From: Ensifer sp. LCM 4579
GTDB taxonomy: Bacteria; Pseudomonadota; Alphaproteobacteria; Rhizobiales; Rhizobiaceae
NCBI RefSeq assembly: GCF_001854885.1
Contig: NZ_MDDV01000001.1
Location: 1-64,000, forward strand
DNA: 64,000 bases
Reading direction: 5' to 3'
Shown: positions 1 through 7,142 of the stretch, piece after piece
Layout of the letters: each line of letters begins with the position of its first letter
Position numbering within the stretch: the stretch's first letter is position 1
The notes under the pieces: model-generated
What the model was told of the DNA's origin: nothing
Database searches by the model: none
What the model saw: only the letters and a program-made list of their open reading frames with translations
Translations under genes and position numbers: made by a program

Positions 1-192
1 CATATATTTATATAAGTGTAGGAAAATCAAAGGTTTAGGGTGTGTATTTTGTTCTATGGAATTTTCGGCTGTTTCCCGCGCATTGAAAATGCGCTTGGAT
101 AACAGTGCTTTAGGTGTGAGGCTTCCGGGCTTCGTTGACATATCGTCAATTCCCGCCTTACCTTGCCCGAATTCGCTATTAGGGGGCCTGTT

Positions 193-504
193 ATGGAAGT
201 GCTCATTACCCGCAACATGACCATTGCCACGGACGCCGGGACCTCCCGCCAGTTCGTCAAGGGCGAGAAGCCCGATGTTTCCGCTTCCGAGTTCGGACGG
301 TTGAAGCGTGCGAAAGCCGCTGTGCTCGCCGGTGCCGAGACCTCGGAACCCGTTGAGGGCAACCAAGGCGGGGACAAGGGCGAATCCTTGGACGATATGA
401 CGAAGGCCGAACTTCTCGCCTACGCGGAAGCCAACCAAATCGAGGTTGATCCGAAGGCCGCAAAGGCTGTTGTTCTCGCCACGATCAAGGCCGCTGCTGA
501 ATAA
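193..504 (+). CDS. Phage protein with C-terminal HeH/LEM-like motif
   Basis: This 103-residue protein ends in a short helix-extended-helix segment (about residues 65-102, beginning LDDMTKAELLAYAEANQIEV). That motif is common in small phage head or head-tail proteins and is thought to bind nucleic acid or act as an adaptor. I chose the ATG at 193 because it follows a GGGGG ribosome-binding site; an in-frame start at 163 has none. The stop overlaps the next start (TAATG). It travels with a gpZ-like tail gene, so a virion assembly role is likely, but the exact job is unknown. Confidence 0.6.
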   Translation: MEVLITRNMTIATDAGTSRQFVKGEKPDVSASEFGRLKRAKAAVLAGAETSEPVEGNQGGDKGESLDDMTKAELLAYAEANQIEVDPKAAKAVVLATIKAAAE

Positions 505-1109
505 TGAGCGACGACGGCGCCATCATCATCCGGGCCAATTGGAAGACGGCCGATGCGGTCCGGATGATGCGCCAGCTTTCGGCGCCTAAGCTCAACATCG
601 CTCTTACCAAGGCCGTCAACGATTCCGCTGTACAGGTGGAACGAAAGGCGGAAAGCCTCGTCGCCAAAACCCTATCCATACCGGCGAAGCGGGCAAAGCT
701 CGGGATCTGGATAAGACCTCGGGCGACACCACAAACGTTGACCGCAACCGTTCGGGGTTCCGCGTCTGAAATCCCGCTCAAGGCTTTCCATGCCAAGGAA
801 GTCGAGGGCGGTGTTGTTGCCAGGATATGGGGATCAGCGGTCAAGCATCCCGGCGCCTTCATCTTCGGCGGTCCTGATAACAACCGCAACCGCGACCTCG
901 GTATGGGAGGCCACGTCTTCCACCGCCTCGGCAAGACGTGGACAGGGAAGGGGAAGCGCGGTCCAATCGCCCGCGCCAGAGGCGGCAAGATATCGGAAGC
1001 GATGGCACAAGACGCGGTGTCCACGGCGAATGAGCGCTACGCTATCGAGCGCTTACAGGTTAATGTGCTACGGCAACTTGATCGCGCCACCCGGCGCCGT
1101 GGTTCCTGA
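504..1109 (+). CDS. Prophage minor tail protein Z (GPZ) family
   Basis: The 201-residue product resembles the lambda gpZ family. An N-terminal helical part (about LTKAVNDSAVQVERKAES) is followed by an IPLKAFHAKEV segment, a GAFIFGG turn and a basic C-terminus with GPIARARGGKISEA. In lambda, gpZ helps complete the tail and position DNA at the connector. Its start overlaps the upstream stop by one base, so the two genes are translationally linked. It is oddly placed: such genes normally follow the capsid gene, whereas here it lies upstream of the terminase and is separated from it by an opposing operon. Confidence 0.65.
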   Translation: MSDDGAIIIRANWKTADAVRMMRQLSAPKLNIALTKAVNDSAVQVERKAESLVAKTLSIPAKRAKLGIWIRPRATPQTLTATVRGSASEIPLKAFHAKEVEGGVVARIWGSAVKHPGAFIFGGPDNNRNRDLGMGGHVFHRLGKTWTGKGKRGPIARARGGKISEAMAQDAVSTANERYAIERLQVNVLRQLDRATRRRGS

Positions 1110-1276
1110 TCTCATTCCCTGGCGTCATCACTGATCTTTCCTCATTCCCGCGATCGGTGCCGCATCTTTCTAGTAGGCAACACTAATAAGCAAATGATTT
1201 CAAGATTTTGGGTCCTTCCCGTGGGGTGCCACGGTGCGGGGGACGCGGCCGCGCAAGATTTCGCTAGCGACAGAAC

Positions 1277-1291
1277 TATGCGTGATGCATA
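1277..1291. promoter_or_regulatory. Operator-like palindrome, copy 1 (TATGC-N5-GCATA)
   Basis: The sequence TATGC GTGAT GCATA is a perfect inverted repeat with a 5-bp spacer. It is the first of six similar sites, all in phage non-coding DNA, and its centre is 23 bp from copy 2, about two helical turns. It is probably a binding site for a dimeric phage regulator. Confidence 0.6.
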
Positions 1292-1298
1292 TCAAGTG

Positions 1299-1315
1299 CT
1301 ATGCGCCATGCATAG
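1299..1315. promoter_or_regulatory. Operator-like palindrome, copy 2
   Basis: CTATGC GCCAT GCATAG is a perfect 6+6 inverted repeat with the same 5-bp spacing as the other copies. It lies between convergent transcription units, so it may act in a looping or auxiliary operator array rather than on an adjacent start. Confidence 0.62.
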
Positions 1316-1343
1316 TCGAAGGCTGGACCGTGACCAAAGAAAA

Positions 1344-1363
1344 AGCCCGGAATGATCCGGGCT
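1344..1363 (-). terminator. Rho-independent terminator of the minus-strand phage operon
   Basis: An 8-bp stem AGCCCGGA / TCCGGGCT with a 4-base loop is followed, on the minus strand, by TTTTTCTTT (1343 downward). It lies 38 bp beyond the stop codon at 1401 and should end the leftward transcript that starts near 2780. Confidence 0.82.
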
Positions 1364-1370
1364 ACAGCAA

Positions 1371-1387
1371 CTATGCACCATGCATGG
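1371..1387. promoter_or_regulatory. Operator-like palindrome, copy 3
   Basis: CTATGC ACCAT GCATGG keeps the TATGC-N5-GCAT core with one weakened outer position. It lies between the terminator and the 3' end of the minus-strand operon, with its centre about 72 bp from copy 2. Confidence 0.5.
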
Positions 1388-1400
1388 TTTCGGTTGCGGG

Positions 1401-1646
1401 CTATCGAATTTCGCCCAATTCTTCGCGGCCCGCCTCGGTAAGCCGCCACATGTACCCGTTGCCGTTGCGGCCGCGTTCCGGCACCCGCTCCACCTTGCCG
1501 GCGGCCTCAAGCCTTTTCAGCCTGTAGAGCACGGTCGCCGTTTCGATAGGCGCTAGGGTGCGGACGTGCTCGGCGATATAAGCGGTCCGCCCGTTCAAAG
1601 CGCACCGGACAGCGGACAGAATGGCGGTGCTCGATACGCCCGCCAT
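1401..1646 (-). CDS. Small winged-helix protein, last gene of the opposing phage operon
   Basis: This 81-residue protein has a winged-helix pattern: a TAYIAEHV helix, TATVLYRLKRLEAAGKVERV as the recognition helix leading into the wing, then GYMWRLTEAGREEL. It is probably a DNA-binding regulator. The chosen ATG overlaps the upstream stop as TGATG, which gives translational coupling; an alternative start at 1679 would extend into the previous gene. It is the fourth and last gene before the terminator at 1344-1363. The target is unknown; the TATGC palindromes next to it are one candidate. Confidence 0.6.
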   Translation of the reverse strand: MAGVSSTAILSAVRCALNGRTAYIAEHVRTLAPIETATVLYRLKRLEAAGKVERVPERGRNGNGYMWRLTEAGREELGEIR

Positions 1647-1849
1647 CACTTGCCACCTTCCAAATAGCGAAGCTCCCATGTCGGGTGAAAGGGATAGGCT
1701 TGCTTCTCGCCATCAAGCTTGACGTTGATCCGTCCGTTGGTGGCGCTGGTGATGGTTCCTAAGCGTGGCTGTCCTCCACCGGTGTATTCAACCCGGCCGC
1801 CGCGCTTCGCCGGCACGCCGTAGTATTGGCGGACATATGCCATGCTCAT
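1646..1849 (-). CDS. Conserved small phage protein, SH3-like barrel
   Basis: The 67-residue product begins MSMAYVRQYYGVPAKRGGRV. It contains YTGGGQPRLGTITSATNGRINVKLDGEKQAYPFHPTW, a predicted small beta barrel similar in pattern to proteins frequent in phages of Proteobacteria. It overlaps both neighbours by ATGA-type stop/start junctions, so it is co-translated with them. An alternative start two codons downstream (1843) is possible. The function is unknown. Confidence 0.6.
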   Translation of the reverse strand: MSMAYVRQYYGVPAKRGGRVEYTGGGQPRLGTITSATNGRINVKLDGEKQAYPFHPTWELRYLEGGK

Positions 1850-2034
1850 GCATCACCGCCTTTCGAGTCGCCTTCCCGCCGGCCGGTGAAGCTTAGAGTG
1901 CCGACAATGCGGCATTTCGGGCAGTGGAGTTGTCCTCGGAATGAGCCGCAACTATCCCGCCGAAAATCTCCGCATCCGCGTGAGCAGCGAAAGACGGCAT
2001 CCCATTCATACGCGGGGTATACGGCGGCGATCAC
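1846..2034 (-). CDS. Small cysteine-rich (zinc-ribbon-like) phage protein
   Basis: This 62-residue protein has five cysteines, in CSRGC (residues 17-21), a CGS segment near 29 and CPKC (38-41). The pattern suggests a zinc ribbon of the kind found in small nucleic-acid-binding or adaptor proteins. It overlaps the genes on both sides by four bases. No assigned function can be recognised. The open frame, zinc-type pairing and coupling make it a likely real gene. Confidence 0.55.
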   Translation of the reverse strand: MIAAVYPAYEWDAVFRCSRGCGDFRRDSCGSFRGQLHCPKCRIVGTLSFTGRREGDSKGGDA

Positions 2035-2756
2035 ACTTCACCGCCTTTCACGTCGGCGAGGACGTACCGCGTTTCCTGGCCTTTCACCCGGCGGCATTCG
2101 ATGTCTTTGCCAAGCGGGGCGAGGCGTTTGCGCAGGGTTCCCGCGATGTAGCCGCGCAAGGTGTGGCGCTGCCAGCCGGTGGCGGCCTCAAGCTCGGTTT
2201 GAGTGGCGCCGTTCGGACGCTTCACAAGATCAAGAATAACCGTGGTCTTATTGATCTTCACCTTTGCGCCGGTTGCGGTCCGGGTGCCTTCGGCTTTCTC
2301 GGCGTCGATGCGGGCGCGGCGTTCCGCGCGCCGGGCGTCGATTTCCTCGCGCGTCGATTTCACCGGCGGCGGAAGGCTGGCGGCGGCCTGGGCAATATCG
2401 AGCTTGGACAGTTCCGGGCGGCTCGCAATCGTCTCCGCCGAGAACACAAGCGGTTCCACCTTCACCGGCTCAAGGTCGCCTTCCGTTGCCGGCGTGACCG
2501 CATCAAAGGCGGCCTTCATTCCGCTGGCGTCTTCGGCGAGCGGTTCCGGGTATGGCGCAATCTCTCGAATGTTGACCACAACCGCCACGTCGGCGACGGC
2601 GTCCGCATAATCTTTGTTTTCGGCGCGGACGGCGGGCCACCATTCATTTTTAGAGCAATCGGTGGGCACCGGCTCAACCGGTGTCACACCGCTGTACTTC
2701 TCAGCGAGACCACGGGCGAAGCGCTTTGCATTGGACTTCACGGAATAGGACTTCAT
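2031..2756 (-). CDS. DUF3489-type phage protein, first gene of the opposing operon
   Basis: The 241-residue protein ends in a winged-helix-like segment (about residues 168-235, KTTVILDLVKRPNGATQTEL, then GWQRHTLRGYIAGTLRKRL). This pattern is typical of the DUF3489 family. A central stretch (about 130-165) is rich in Arg, Glu and Ala and probably forms a charged helix. The ATG at 2756 follows a GGGAG ribosome-binding site. The gene is divergent from the terminase genes across a short region carrying operator copy 4, so it is probably regulatory, but no function is proven. Confidence 0.6.
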   Translation of the reverse strand: MKSYSVKSNAKRFARGLAEKYSGVTPVEPVPTDCSKNEWWPAVRAENKDYADAVADVAVVVNIREIAPYPEPLAEDASGMKAAFDAVTPATEGDLEPVKVEPLVFSAETIASRPELSKLDIAQAAASLPPPVKSTREEIDARRAERRARIDAEKAEGTRTATGAKVKINKTTVILDLVKRPNGATQTELEAATGWQRHTLRGYIAGTLRKRLAPLGKDIECRRVKGQETRYVLADVKGGEV

Positions 2757-2799
2757 CGGGCACTCCCGTTTTCAGGAATTTTCAAAATGACAACGTTGA

Positions 2800-2827
2800 T
2801 ATAATACAAACTATGCATCTTGCATAG
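2800..2827 (+). promoter_or_regulatory. Rightward promoter -10 box overlapped at +1 by operator copy 4
   Basis: A perfect TATAAT lies at 2800-2805, preceded by a weak TTTTCA-like -35 at 2779-2784. The palindrome CTATGC ATCTT GCATAG (2811-2827) sits where transcription would start. Binding there would block rightward transcription into the packaging and head genes. The same element lies upstream of the leftward operon, so it could control both directions. Confidence 0.6.
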
Positions 2828-2846
2828 TGGAAAGGATCAAAAAGTT

Positions 2847-3419
2847 TTGGCGCGGCGGCAGAAATACCAAGGCGTTTCGCTATCGGAATTCGCGCGAGAG
2901 GTCGGTGTTACCCGCAACGCCGTGGTGCAGCGGATTAAATCCGGCAAGCTGGAGGCCGCCGTCCTTCCGGATGGAAGCTTAGACCATGCCCACGCCCGCA
3001 CGCTTTGGTTTGCCAACGTCAATCCGAACCGGATGACGGTTCCCACCATCGGCGAACGTGCCAGGGCCGGTGCCAGCGTAAAGCACGCGGAAGACGCAAA
3101 GGACAAGGCGAGTGAATACGACCTCAAGGTGAAGCGGATGGCCGTGGACCTTGAGGCGGCGGAAATCAATCTTGAGAAGCTGAAGGAGTCCACGGTTGAC
3201 AAAGAGGAAGCCCGCCGCGCCGCCCGCGCGCTTATGCGGACCTTCCGGGCCGCGATGCTCAATTTCGCGAACCGCTACGCCGCCGACATCGCTTCGGAAA
3301 TCGACGCGGACCCGGTGCACCTCGCCGGCGTGCTCGAAGAGAAAATGAGGCTTGCCCTAACCGAGTTAGCGAAGACGCGGGCGCCTCTGGACGCCGGAAC
3401 ATTCGGGGAGTCCGAGTGA
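2847..3419 (+). CDS. Terminase small subunit (Nu1-like)
   Basis: The product of about 190 residues starts with a DNA-binding helix-turn-helix (YQGVSLSEFAREVGVTRNAV, then RIKSGKLEAAVLPDG), as in lambda gpNu1-type subunits that recognise the packaging site. A coiled region follows (about residues 70-120) and then a C-terminal part that should contact the large subunit. I prefer the TTG at 2847, ten bases after AAAGGA; an in-frame TTG at 2820 would lie inside the operator. The stop overlaps the terminase large-subunit start. Confidence 0.75.
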   Translation: MARRQKYQGVSLSEFAREVGVTRNAVVQRIKSGKLEAAVLPDGSLDHAHARTLWFANVNPNRMTVPTIGERARAGASVKHAEDAKDKASEYDLKVKRMAVDLEAAEINLEKLKESTVDKEEARRAARALMRTFRAAMLNFANRYAADIASEIDADPVHLAGVLEEKMRLALTELAKTRAPLDAGTFGESE

Positions 3420-5380
3420 GCGCGTTCGCCGAGATATTCGAAGACGGAATCGCGGCTATCGAGCCGGACCCGCCTTACACCGTTTCGGAATGGGCGGACG
3501 CAAACCGCGTCCTGACTTCGGTGTCATCATCGGAGCCCGGTCCCTGGCGGACGACGCGGACCCCATACCTTCGCGAAATCATGGACTCGCTTTCCACCTA
3601 TTCCGCCGTGGAAACCGTGGCCTTGATGAAGGGCGTTCAAATCGGTGCGTCCGAAGGCGGCTTCAACTTCGTCGGCTACACCATCCACCACGCGCCCGGC
3701 CCGATTATGTACGTGTTGCCCACGGTGGATTTTGCGAAGAAGTTTTCCAAGACCCGCATTGATCCGATGATTACGGAAAGCCCCGCGCTATCCGAGAAGA
3801 TCAAACCGGCCCGCGCCCGTGACAGCGGCAACACGGTTTTTCAGAAGGACTTTGACGGCGGCGCCCTTTTCATGACCGGCGCGAATTCCGGCTCCGGTCT
3901 TCGCGGCTCGCCGGTGAGTCGCCTTGTCCTCGACGAGGTGGACGCATACCCGCCGAGCGCCGATGACGAAGGCGACCCCGCCAAGCTGGCGATCAAGCGA
4001 ACCGCGAACTTTCCGCGCCGCAAAATCTTCATCACGTCCTCGCCGAAGCTGAAAGAGAACAGCCGGATCAACAAGGCGTTCAAGGAAGGGGATCAACGTT
4101 ACTACAACGTGCGGTGCGATAAGTGCGGCACGTTGCAGCCCATTACATGGAAGGCGATCAAATGGGAAGAAGGTCGGCCGGACACCGCCGCTTTTGTCTG
4201 CCAAGCGGCGGACCCGGAAACCGGGGAACTGTGCGAGCATCGCCACCGGGAGTCCCGTAAGAAATTCCTGCTATCCGAAGAGAACGGCGCGAAGTGGATT
4301 CCGACCGCCGAGCCGACCCGGCCCAATATCCGCTCCTATCATCTCAGCGCGCTTTACTCGCCTTGGTATACCTGGGCGGAATGCGTGCAAGAATTCTTGG
4401 ACGCCAAAGACGACCCCGCGTTGCTGCAGGTCTTCATCAACACCGTGCTCGGCGAGCCGTGGGAAGACCTGGGCGGCGAAAAGCTGGACCCGGATAGCCT
4501 TCTGGCGAAGTGCGAACCCTTCGAAGTTAACCCGTTGCCATGGCAGGTTGCCGCTTTAACGTGCGGCGTCGACGTCCAGCCGGACCGGCTCGAGCTGGAG
4601 CTAGTTGGGTGGGGCAAAGACGAGGAGTCGTGGTCCATCGACTACAAGGTTATTCCGGGGGACCCGTCCGAATTGGAAGTATGGGATCAACTGGACGATT
4701 ACTTGCGCGAGCTATGGCCGCACCCCGCGAAGCCGGAAGGAATGAAGATCCTCGGAACCGCCATCGATACCGGCGGCGCGAACACGCAAGACGCCTACCG
4801 CTTCATTCGGCCGCGCGAAGGCCGCCGGATATGGGGTATTAAGGGTTATGCCGGCAAGCGCCCGGTGTGGCCGAAACGTCCGAGCCGAAACAACAAGGGC
4901 AAGATCAACCTTTATCCAATCGGCGTTGACAGCGCGAAAGAGACGGTGACCGCCAGGCTTGCGAAGACGGGGCCGGGCAAGACCGGCGCCGGCGCATGCC
5001 ACTTCCCGGTCGGCCGCGACAAGGAATACTTCGAACAGTTGACGGCGGAACGGAAGGTTACCCGCTACCACAAAGGCTTCAAGCTCATTGAGTGGACGAA
5101 GCCGGACAAGGACCGCAACGAGGCGTTTGACTGCCGTGTCTACGCTTACGCCGTGCTGCAGGGGCTTATCTTGGGCGGGTTCAATCTCAACCGTGCCGCC
5201 CTCGCGATAGCCAAGGAAATCGGCGAGCAAGAGCCGGAACCGCCGCACGCGAGCCCGGAGCCGGTCGCCGCCGAACCGCCGCCAGCGCAAGATCGTGGAA
5301 TGACGCCCGAAACCGGTAATGCGATAAAGCCGAAGGCGAAGAAAAAGCGGCGCGTCATCGCGTCCGCTTACATGGGCTGA
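3416..5380 (+). CDS. Terminase large subunit, GpA family
   Basis: The 654-residue protein is the packaging motor and nuclease that cuts concatemeric DNA and drives it into the prohead. It has the GpA layout. The N-terminal TVSEWADANRVL motif comes first, then a deviant Walker A region (MKGVQIGASEGG, residues 71-82), a Walker B LVLDEVDAYP near residue 168 and a CDKCG zinc-type motif. The nuclease domain begins around LTCGVDVQPDRLELE. Translation starts at a GTG overlapping the small-subunit stop. The Lys/Pro-rich C-terminus probably binds the portal. Confidence 0.93.
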   Translation: MSAFAEIFEDGIAAIEPDPPYTVSEWADANRVLTSVSSSEPGPWRTTRTPYLREIMDSLSTYSAVETVALMKGVQIGASEGGFNFVGYTIHHAPGPIMYVLPTVDFAKKFSKTRIDPMITESPALSEKIKPARARDSGNTVFQKDFDGGALFMTGANSGSGLRGSPVSRLVLDEVDAYPPSADDEGDPAKLAIKRTANFPRRKIFITSSPKLKENSRINKAFKEGDQRYYNVRCDKCGTLQPITWKAIKWEEGRPDTAAFVCQAADPETGELCEHRHRESRKKFLLSEENGAKWIPTAEPTRPNIRSYHLSALYSPWYTWAECVQEFLDAKDDPALLQVFINTVLGEPWEDLGGEKLDPDSLLAKCEPFEVNPLPWQVAALTCGVDVQPDRLELELVGWGKDEESWSIDYKVIPGDPSELEVWDQLDDYLRELWPHPAKPEGMKILGTAIDTGGANTQDAYRFIRPREGRRIWGIKGYAGKRPVWPKRPSRNNKGKINLYPIGVDSAKETVTARLAKTGPGKTGAGACHFPVGRDKEYFEQLTAERKVTRYHKGFKLIEWTKPDKDRNEAFDCRVYAYAVLQGLILGGFNLNRAALAIAKEIGEQEPEPPHASPEPVAAEPPPAQDRGMTPETGNAIKPKAKKKRRVIASAYMG

Positions 5381-5382
5381 CA

Positions 5383-5601
5383 ATGGCGGAAACAATCGAA
5401 CAGCTTGAAGCGCAGCGCACCGCACTGAAAAGGGCGATGCGGTCCGGCGCGCTTTCCGTTGGTCACGGCGACAAGCGAGTCCAGTATCGCAGCATTGAGG
5501 AAATGAAATCCGTTCTTGACGACCTCAACGAAGAGATTGCCGAACTCGGCGGGGCGAAGAAAAAGCGCGTGTTCTATGTCGGCGGCGGTCGGGGGTATTG
5601 A
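5383..5601 (+). CDS. Head completion protein, gpW-like
   Basis: This 72-residue protein (MAETIEQLEAQRTALKRAMR at its start) matches the short helical gpW family, which plugs the portal after packaging and prepares it for tail joining. It sits exactly where lambda W lies, between the terminase large subunit and the portal. The stop overlaps the portal start (TTGATG). Confidence 0.75.
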   Translation: MAETIEQLEAQRTALKRAMRSGALSVGHGDKRVQYRSIEEMKSVLDDLNEEIAELGGAKKKRVFYVGGGRGY

Positions 5602-7142
5602 TGGAAAAGCCACGCTATCGGGTAAAGGCCGGCTCCGAACGTATCACCATAGGCGCCAACGCCGCCGGGTTTACGGTAAGCGGAAGTTCTAACCCCGCGT
5701 TTGAGGGCGCCGGGCGCGGCCGCCGTTTACAGCATTTCAATCCACCGCGATCCCACATCAACAAAGCAATCGAGCGCGCCGGGCCGACGCTGATTTCCCG
5801 CGCCCGGTGGCTTTATGAGAACGACGGCTATTGCGGCAATGCGGTCGACCAATGGGCGGGCGATGCGGTCGGCGATGGCATCAAGCCGCGCCCAAAGATC
5901 AAGAACAAGAAAATAAAAGCCGCGCTTGTTGATCTCTTCTGGCGGTGGACCGAAGAGGCCGACGCGGACGGCATGACGGACTATTACGGCTTGCAAGCCA
6001 AGGCGGCGCGGGAAGCCTACCTTGCCGGGGAATGCTTCTTCCGGATCCGGGCACGCCGGCCCGGCGACATGCATACCGTGCCGTTCCAACTGCAATTCCA
6101 CGATTCGGAAATGCTGGACCATTCCTATTCGGAGCGGCTGGCGAACGGGAACGTTGTTCGTGCCGGTATCGAGTTTGACGCCATCAACCGCCGGGTCGCC
6201 TATCACTTCTGGCGCTGGCACCCGAACGACGACGTTCCCATGGGTGCCACGAATACGCGCGAGCGTGTCCGGGTCCCGGCGCAAGAAGTCATTCATGTTC
6301 TCGAAAGCCGCCAGGGTTCGCAGGTTCGCGGCGTCCCGCGTGTCGCCCGCGTGCTTGTGAAAATCTTCGGCCTCGAAATGTATGACGACGCCGAGCTTGA
6401 GCGGAAGAAAACGGCGGCGCTGTTTACCGCCTTCCTTACCGGGCGCGGCGAAAATCCCATCACGGAAGACGACGACGATGATGACGACGACGAAATCGTT
6501 GGGTCGATGCAGCCGGGTGCAATGGTTGATCTTGGCGATGACAAAGACGTCAAGTTCGCGCAGCCGGCGGACGTGGGCGGCTCCTATGAGCCGTTTCAAT
6601 ATCGCAACCTGTTGAAGATTTCCGCCGGTCTCGGCATCCCCTACGCCTACCTTTCGGGCGACGTGGCAAAGGGCAACTTCTCGAATGTCCGAACTGATAT
6701 CATCCGTTATCGGCGCCGGGTTTCCCAATGGCAAAATCATGTTCTGATCTTCCAGCTTTGCCGGGCGGTGTGGGTGCAGTTCGTGGAACGCGCCTATATG
6801 GCGGGCCTCATTGATCTTCCCGGCTACGACGAGGACCCGACCCCGTATTGGGCCGCCGAACACTTGCCGCCGCGCCAGGAATGGATCGACCCGGCGAAGG
6901 ACGTAAAGGCCGAAATCGAGGCAATCAACAACGGGCTTAAGAGCCGGACGCAAGCGGTAGCGGAGCGCGGTTATGACCGCGAGGCGCTGGACGACGAGAT
7001 TGAAGAAGAGCGCAAGGACGAAAAGCGGCGCGGCTTCAATTTCAGGCAAGCCGCCGCGCCGGCGCCGCCGGTAAGCGAAGGTGAGGATCAGGGCGAGGAC
7101 GAAGACGCCCCGGAAAACGATGGTGAAAAAGATGCGGCGTGA
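5601..7142 (+). CDS. Portal protein, lambda gpB family
   Basis: The 513-residue protein forms the dodecameric ring for DNA entry and exit. Family features include RARWLYENDGYCGNAVDQWA near residue 70, the RVPAQEVIHVLESRQGSQVR region and LLKISAGLGIPYAYLSGD. It carries a run of seven to eight aspartates encoded by a GAC/GAT repeat (about 6469-6492) and an acidic C-terminus (SEGEDQGEDEDAPEND), both probably surface exposed. The ATG at 5601 overlaps the gpW stop. Confidence 0.92.
   Translation: MEKPRYRVKAGSERITIGANAAGFTVSGSSNPAFEGAGRGRRLQHFNPPRSHINKAIERAGPTLISRARWLYENDGYCGNAVDQWAGDAVGDGIKPRPKIKNKKIKAALVDLFWRWTEEADADGMTDYYGLQAKAAREAYLAGECFFRIRARRPGDMHTVPFQLQFHDSEMLDHSYSERLANGNVVRAGIEFDAINRRVAYHFWRWHPNDDVPMGATNTRERVRVPAQEVIHVLESRQGSQVRGVPRVARVLVKIFGLEMYDDAELERKKTAALFTAFLTGRGENPITEDDDDDDDDEIVGSMQPGAMVDLGDDKDVKFAQPADVGGSYEPFQYRNLLKISAGLGIPYAYLSGDVAKGNFSNVRTDIIRYRRRVSQWQNHVLIFQLCRAVWVQFVERAYMAGLIDLPGYDEDPTPYWAAEHLPPRQEWIDPAKDVKAEIEAINNGLKSRTQAVAERGYDREALDDEIEEERKDEKRRGFNFRQAAAPAPPVSEGEDQGEDEDAPENDGEKDAA

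Noticed and set aside
78-94. GCGCATT-GAA-AATGCGC hairpin resembling a tRNA-Phe anticodon arm
   Set aside because: The T arm and acceptor sequences that accompany the real fragment at 30742 are absent, so it is not the other att copy. It is at most a small hairpin.
1194-1355. A 53-codon plus-strand frame between gpZ and the minus-strand operon
   Set aside because: It has no ribosome-binding site, includes operator copies 1 and 2 and stops inside the terminator hairpin. These regulatory elements explain the DNA better than a gene.
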